This document shows positions 61,059-64,000 of a stretch of DNA of 64,000 nucleotides, piece by piece. Below the pieces are notes generated by a model that ran no database searches, was not told the DNA's origin, and worked only from the letters and a program-made list of their open reading frames with translations. Source of the DNA: JAFGUF01 sp040883315 (lineage in GTDB: Bacteria; Bacillota; Clostridia; Christensenellales; UMGS416); assembly GCA_040883315.1 (NCBI GenBank), contig JBFLKU010000011.1, positions 62,001 through 126,000 on the forward strand, given 5' to 3'. Both the position numbers and the translations under genes were made by a program. Positions within the stretch are counted from its first letter, which is position 1; each line of letters opens with the position of its first letter.

Positions 61059-61472
61059 TTATATTGCTCTGTGGCCCAGACCCATTGCCACCTCATTAAG
61101 GTGAAGTAGGCCAATTCCCACAAATAATGCAACTGCAATGTGGTCTTCGTGCCTCGCTATTCCGATTTTTCCTCCGATATTCAATCCTATTGCTTTTTGA
61201 GAAATCTGCGAAACAGCCTCTCTTGCGGCCCCTGCTACAGCACCCTCCTCTTTGTGGTTGTCCTTTATCAGCTTTTCTCTTTTTGCGGCTACTACGGCTC
61301 TCTCTACTATTTTAGTCACAGAGGTTATAAATTCTCCGCCATAGTCTACAGCAGCAGTATGGATATCCACAGTAATGTATTTTTCTTTCAGGCTATCTTC
61401 TTCTTTTCTTGTTGTAGATATGGACATTCTGATGGCAGCCTTGCACACCTCTTTGCTTCCTGCTTCTATCAT
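61059..61472 (-). CDS. HutP-like protein
   Basis: The 137-residue protein resembles HutP, the histidine-dependent RNA-binding antiterminator of the Bacillus hut operon. It shares the C-terminal pattern GHRAI after a Gly-rich turn (FVGIGLLHLNEVAMGLGHRAI) and the HEDHIAVALF region with candidate metal or histidine ligands. No hut genes lie nearby; it sits between a nitroreductase and cmk. Its role here is unknown; it may bind RNA, or it may be a cytoplasmic homologue with another function. Confidence 0.8.
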   Translation of the reverse strand: MIEAGSKEVCKAAIRMSISTTRKEEDSLKEKYITVDIHTAAVDYGGEFITSVTKIVERAVVAAKREKLIKDNHKEEGAVAGAAREAVSQISQKAIGLNIGGKIGIARHEDHIAVALFVGIGLLHLNEVAMGLGHRAI

Positions 61473-61474
61473 GG

Positions 61475-62008
61475 CTATTCACTCTCTATTGTGTATTTAT
61501 TGTAGCTTGCTCTTTGGCTGAATGGCTTTTTAGGCTTCAGCTTCACTTCCTTTTCAGGCACGCCAATAGGCAGCAGTACACATGTCAAAATATCTTCTGG
61601 AACACTAAGCAAATTGCTTATTTTCGTGTTCACATTATCCCCCCTCAAAACTCCGTCCAGCCAGCATGTAGCATATCCTAGTGCTGTTGCCGCCAGATAT
61701 ATATTCTGCACTGCAGCAGAATAATCCTCTTTGTAGAAAGATACATCATCATATGCCGGTGTCTTGTCTGCCAGCACTACAATTGCAGCGGTTGCTGTGT
61801 CCATTCCGCCTTTTGGCATAATTTCAGATAAATCTTTCATCATTTTTTCATCATCAACTATTATAAAAGATGTAGTCTGTGCATTGCATCCAGATGGTGC
61901 ATCAATTGCTGCCTGCACTATTTTTCCCAGATCTTCTCTGGGTATTTTCATATTCTTATATGGTCCTCTATATGTTGCTCTTTTGCTTATTGCGTCAAAT
62001 ATATTCAT
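61475..62008 (-). CDS. Nitroreductase family protein
   Basis: The 177-residue FMN-dependent oxidoreductase of the nitroreductase fold has the N-terminal SKRATYRGPYK region, DAPSGCNAQTTSF (FMN-binding), LAATALGYATCWLDGVL, and VLLPIGVPEKEVKLKPKKPF with the family C-terminal end. It probably reduces flavin, quinone or nitro compounds with NAD(P)H. It ends two bases before the HutP-like gene begins and starts 14 bp after the flavoprotein gene. Confidence 0.9.
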   Translation of the reverse strand: MNIFDAISKRATYRGPYKNMKIPREDLGKIVQAAIDAPSGCNAQTTSFIIVDDEKMMKDLSEIMPKGGMDTATAAIVVLADKTPAYDDVSFYKEDYSAAVQNIYLAATALGYATCWLDGVLRGDNVNTKISNLLSVPEDILTCVLLPIGVPEKEVKLKPKKPFSQRASYNKYTIESE

Positions 62009-62022
62009 ATACTACCCTTTCT

Positions 62023-63240
62023 TTATGATTCAGCACTGTATTTCCCGGCACTGTATCCTGTGGAGAATGCTACCTGCAGATTAAACCCACCGGTCAGTGC
62101 ATCAATATCTAAAATCTCGCCTGCGAAATAAAGACCCGGCAATATTTTAGATTCCATAGTTTTCGGGTTCACTTCATTCAGGTTCACTCCGCCTCTAGTT
62201 ACTATAGCCTGATCCATTTTATAGAAATCTTTGACTTCTATTATAAAGAATTTCAGCGTTTTTACAAGGCTTTCCCTCTGTTTTGCATTCACTTGATTGC
62301 ATACCAAATCCCCAGATATTCCTGTCCTTTCAAGTACAGTTTCAATCATTGCGGCCGGCAGCAGACGTCTTAATACATTTTTCATTGTTCGTTTTGGCTC
62401 ATTTTCAAAATCTCTGCCAATGCGGTTATATAGCTTTTCTTCACTAAGTCCCGGCTTTAAATCTAGGTATATTTCATATTCACTCAAGTTTTCTTTTTCC
62501 AGAAAGGATGACATGCTCAAAACCAGCGGCCCTGAAATGCCAAAATGCGTAAACAGCATTTCTCCTAAATCATCAAAAATAGTTTTCTTGCCTAGTTTTG
62601 CGCTAAGCCGTACATTCACCATGGATACTCCCTGCAGCTGCGGAAGGTCTATGTTTTCTGTTGTCATTGCAGACAATCCAGGAAGCACGGGAGTTATTTC
62701 ATTTCCCAGCTTTTCAACTATTTTATACATGCTGCCATCTGAGCCTGTGGATTTATAAGAGCATCCGCCTGTACATATTATTATTTTTTCAAATTCTTGT
62801 GAGTCATTTACTATATATTTGCTGTTTTGCTTTGTTATTGTTTTTACATCATAGTTTAATTTTACGTCTACATTTAGCTTGTCCAGCTTGCTTTCCAGCA
62901 CTTTTATCACATCACTGGATTTATCAGACTGAGGAAATATTCTTCCACCACGTTCTTCTTTTATCTTCAGGTTATTGGCCTCGAAAAAATCCATCAAAGC
63001 ATAATTATCAAAAGATGAAAAACTGCTCATAAAAAATTTTCTGCCTCTTATAATATTCTGCAGAAATTCCTCATAATATGCTGTGTTTGTTATATTGCAT
63101 CTGCCTTTTCCTGTGATAAAAAGCTTCTTAAAAAGCTTTTCATTTCTTTCCAATATGGTAACTTCAGCGCCATTTTGTGCTGCACTGATTGCTGCCATTG
63201 CTCCTGCGGCTCCGCCGCCTATTATGCCTACTTTTGTCAA
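62023..63240 (-). CDS. BaiN/HI0933-family FAD-dependent oxidoreductase
   Basis: The 405-residue flavoprotein of the HI0933-like family has the FAD-binding GIIGGGAAGAMAAISA (about 5-20), GKGRCNITN (about 44-52), ICTGGCSYKSTGSDG, and the C-terminal GLYFAGEILDIDALTGGFNLQ that contacts FAD. BaiN reduces bile acid intermediates in some gut clostridia, but the family is broad and this assignment does not imply bile acid activity. It leads the run to the nitroreductase, HutP-like and cmk genes. Confidence 0.92.
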   Translation of the reverse strand: MTKVGIIGGGAAGAMAAISAAQNGAEVTILERNEKLFKKLFITGKGRCNITNTAYYEEFLQNIIRGRKFFMSSFSSFDNYALMDFFEANNLKIKEERGGRIFPQSDKSSDVIKVLESKLDKLNVDVKLNYDVKTITKQNSKYIVNDSQEFEKIIICTGGCSYKSTGSDGSMYKIVEKLGNEITPVLPGLSAMTTENIDLPQLQGVSMVNVRLSAKLGKKTIFDDLGEMLFTHFGISGPLVLSMSSFLEKENLSEYEIYLDLKPGLSEEKLYNRIGRDFENEPKRTMKNVLRRLLPAAMIETVLERTGISGDLVCNQVNAKQRESLVKTLKFFIIEVKDFYKMDQAIVTRGGVNLNEVNPKTMESKILPGLYFAGEILDIDALTGGFNLQVAFSTGYSAGKYSAES

Positions 63241-63254
63241 AGTATTACCGCTTT

Positions 63255-64000
63255 CTATGTCATGTTTTCTTCGTCGTCTTTTTCTATATATACGTCATAT
63301 TCTTCCCATATTTTCTCTAGCTCCATAAAATGCTTTGCTGACTGCTGCTTTTGCTTTATGCCTATTGCCACAATCAAAGCATTTATCAATGACATAGGTG
63401 CCACCAAAGAATCCACAAATGATGCTATGTCACTTCTGGCAGTTAATGATAGTTTCGAATACTTTATCAGCGGAGATTTATAAGAATCTGTGATAGATAT
63501 TATATTTGCATTGCGTTTTTTTGCAAATTTCACTGCCTCTATCAGCTTTCTGGAATATCTGGGGAACGATATGCATATCAGTGCATCATCTTCCTCTATG
63601 TGTATTACCTGCTCCAAAATATCGTTTACACTGGATGTTACTATTCTTACATTGTCTAGTATGAAATTAAGATAATATCCCAAGAACTGTGCCAATGGTG
63701 CAGAAGACCTCACCCCCATAATATATACCGTTTTTGCAGCGTATATTTCGTTCACGATGTCTTCATACACATCTGTGTTTATCTCGTCCATTGTCAGCTT
63801 CATGTTGTTTAAATCAGCTTTTAAAACGGAACGCAGCAACATAGACTGGCTAAGCTCAGACGTCATATCCATTCTTTGTATTGTGGTTAGTTTGTTGCGA
63901 ACCATATCCTGGAGTGCTCTTTGCAGCTCCGGATATCCTTCAAAACCCAGTCCCATTGCAAAGCGAACAATGGTAGATTCACTAACTCCAGCACTATCTC
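63255..64000 (-). CDS. MurR/RpiR-family regulator, 5' end outside the window
   Basis: The frame stays open to the right edge; the reading continues before the ATG at 63956 through SAGVSESTIVRFAMGLGF, which is the helix-turn-helix of RpiR regulators, so the true start lies outside the window. The C-terminal part (about 110-250 of the visible region) is a SIS sugar-isomerase domain (VYIMGVRSSAPLAQFLG, ISFPRYSRKLIEAV). RpiR proteins sense phosphosugars. The target genes are not visible. At least 248 residues are present. Confidence 0.9.
   Translation of the reverse strand, partial: DSAGVSESTIVRFAMGLGFEGYPELQRALQDMVRNKLTTIQRMDMTSELSQSMLLRSVLKADLNNMKLTMDEINTDVYEDIVNEIYAAKTVYIMGVRSSAPLAQFLGYYLNFILDNVRIVTSSVNDILEQVIHIEEDDALICISFPRYSRKLIEAVKFAKKRNANIISITDSYKSPLIKYSKLSLTARSDIASFVDSLVAPMSLINALIVAIGIKQKQQSAKHFMELEKIWEEYDVYIEKDDEENMT

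Overview
The window is a 64 kb piece of an AT-rich chromosome of an anaerobic Firmicute, most likely a member of the Clostridia. The evidence is AGGAGG-type ribosome binding sites, TTGACA/TATAAT promoters, intrinsic terminators with T-runs, an IspH-ribosomal protein S1 fusion, HemZ, ScpA/ScpB, a Y-family polymerase of the UmuC/DinB type, a BmpA-type nucleoside importer and pyruvate phosphate dikinase. No phage, transposase, CRISPR array, rRNA or tRNA was seen. Nearly all of the window is ordinary chromosomal backbone, so the interest lies in regulatory DNA and in a few unusual gene sets.

Layout. (1) 1-412: the 3' end of an unidentified enzyme. (2) 482-6919 (+): recJ, rel, dtd, hemZ, a tight operon for DNA repair, stringent response, D-aminoacyl-tRNA proofreading and a radical SAM enzyme. 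(3) 6920-18303: cell-surface genes. These include a degenerate phospholipase-C-like protein, an SGNH hydrolase, a four-gene set (FkbH-like HAD protein, acyl carrier protein, MBOAT acyltransferase, DltD/SGNH-like membrane protein), two lipoproteins, an L,D-transpeptidase and an exported SH3-VanX dipeptidase. (4) 18492-23401 (-): a nucleoside-type ABC importer (BMP lipoprotein, ATPase, two permeases). (5) 23704-30686: a small membrane protein, a Y-family polymerase with a coupled small protein behind a perfect consensus promoter, a cyclase, ppdK, a PgeF/laccase-domain protein and nrdR. (6) 30803-38108 (-): an eight-gene aromatic operon, aroF-aroB-aroA-aroC-pheA-aroE-aroK-aroQ, which covers all steps from DAHP to phenylpyruvate. 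It is preceded by a leader peptide full of Phe and Tyr codons and a terminator. (7) 38525-47743 (+): a short AlaS, a tandem GNAT protein, prfC, an MFS transporter, a DUF5050-like lipoprotein, a site-2 protease, scpA and scpB. (8) 47782-55834: a large modular surface protein, a PIN/TRAM membrane protein, radA, a membrane-anchored propeller and a SanA-like protein. (9) 56090-57372: a candidate small RNA or terminated leader, then ilvE. (10) 57526-64000 (-): the run BaiN-like flavoprotein, nitroreductase, HutP-like protein, cmk, plsC, ispH-S1 fusion, with a truncated RpiR-type regulator at the window end.

The most notable observations are these. First, a ribosome-mediated attenuator controlled by Phe/Tyr codons appears to precede the whole shikimate operon. 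Second, the gene set at 8781-13342 matches the logic of the dlt system (load, carry, cross the membrane, finish), but an FkbH-type HAD protein replaces the D-alanine-activating ligase, so it may decorate a surface polymer with glyceroyl or a related acyl group. Third, a small terminated RNA with a CU-rich, anti-Shine-Dalgarno-like tract lies upstream of ilvE. Two genes (44217 and 55160) also appear to be transcribed as leaderless mRNAs from extended -10 promoters. All functional statements come from reading motifs by eye; no database search was possible.
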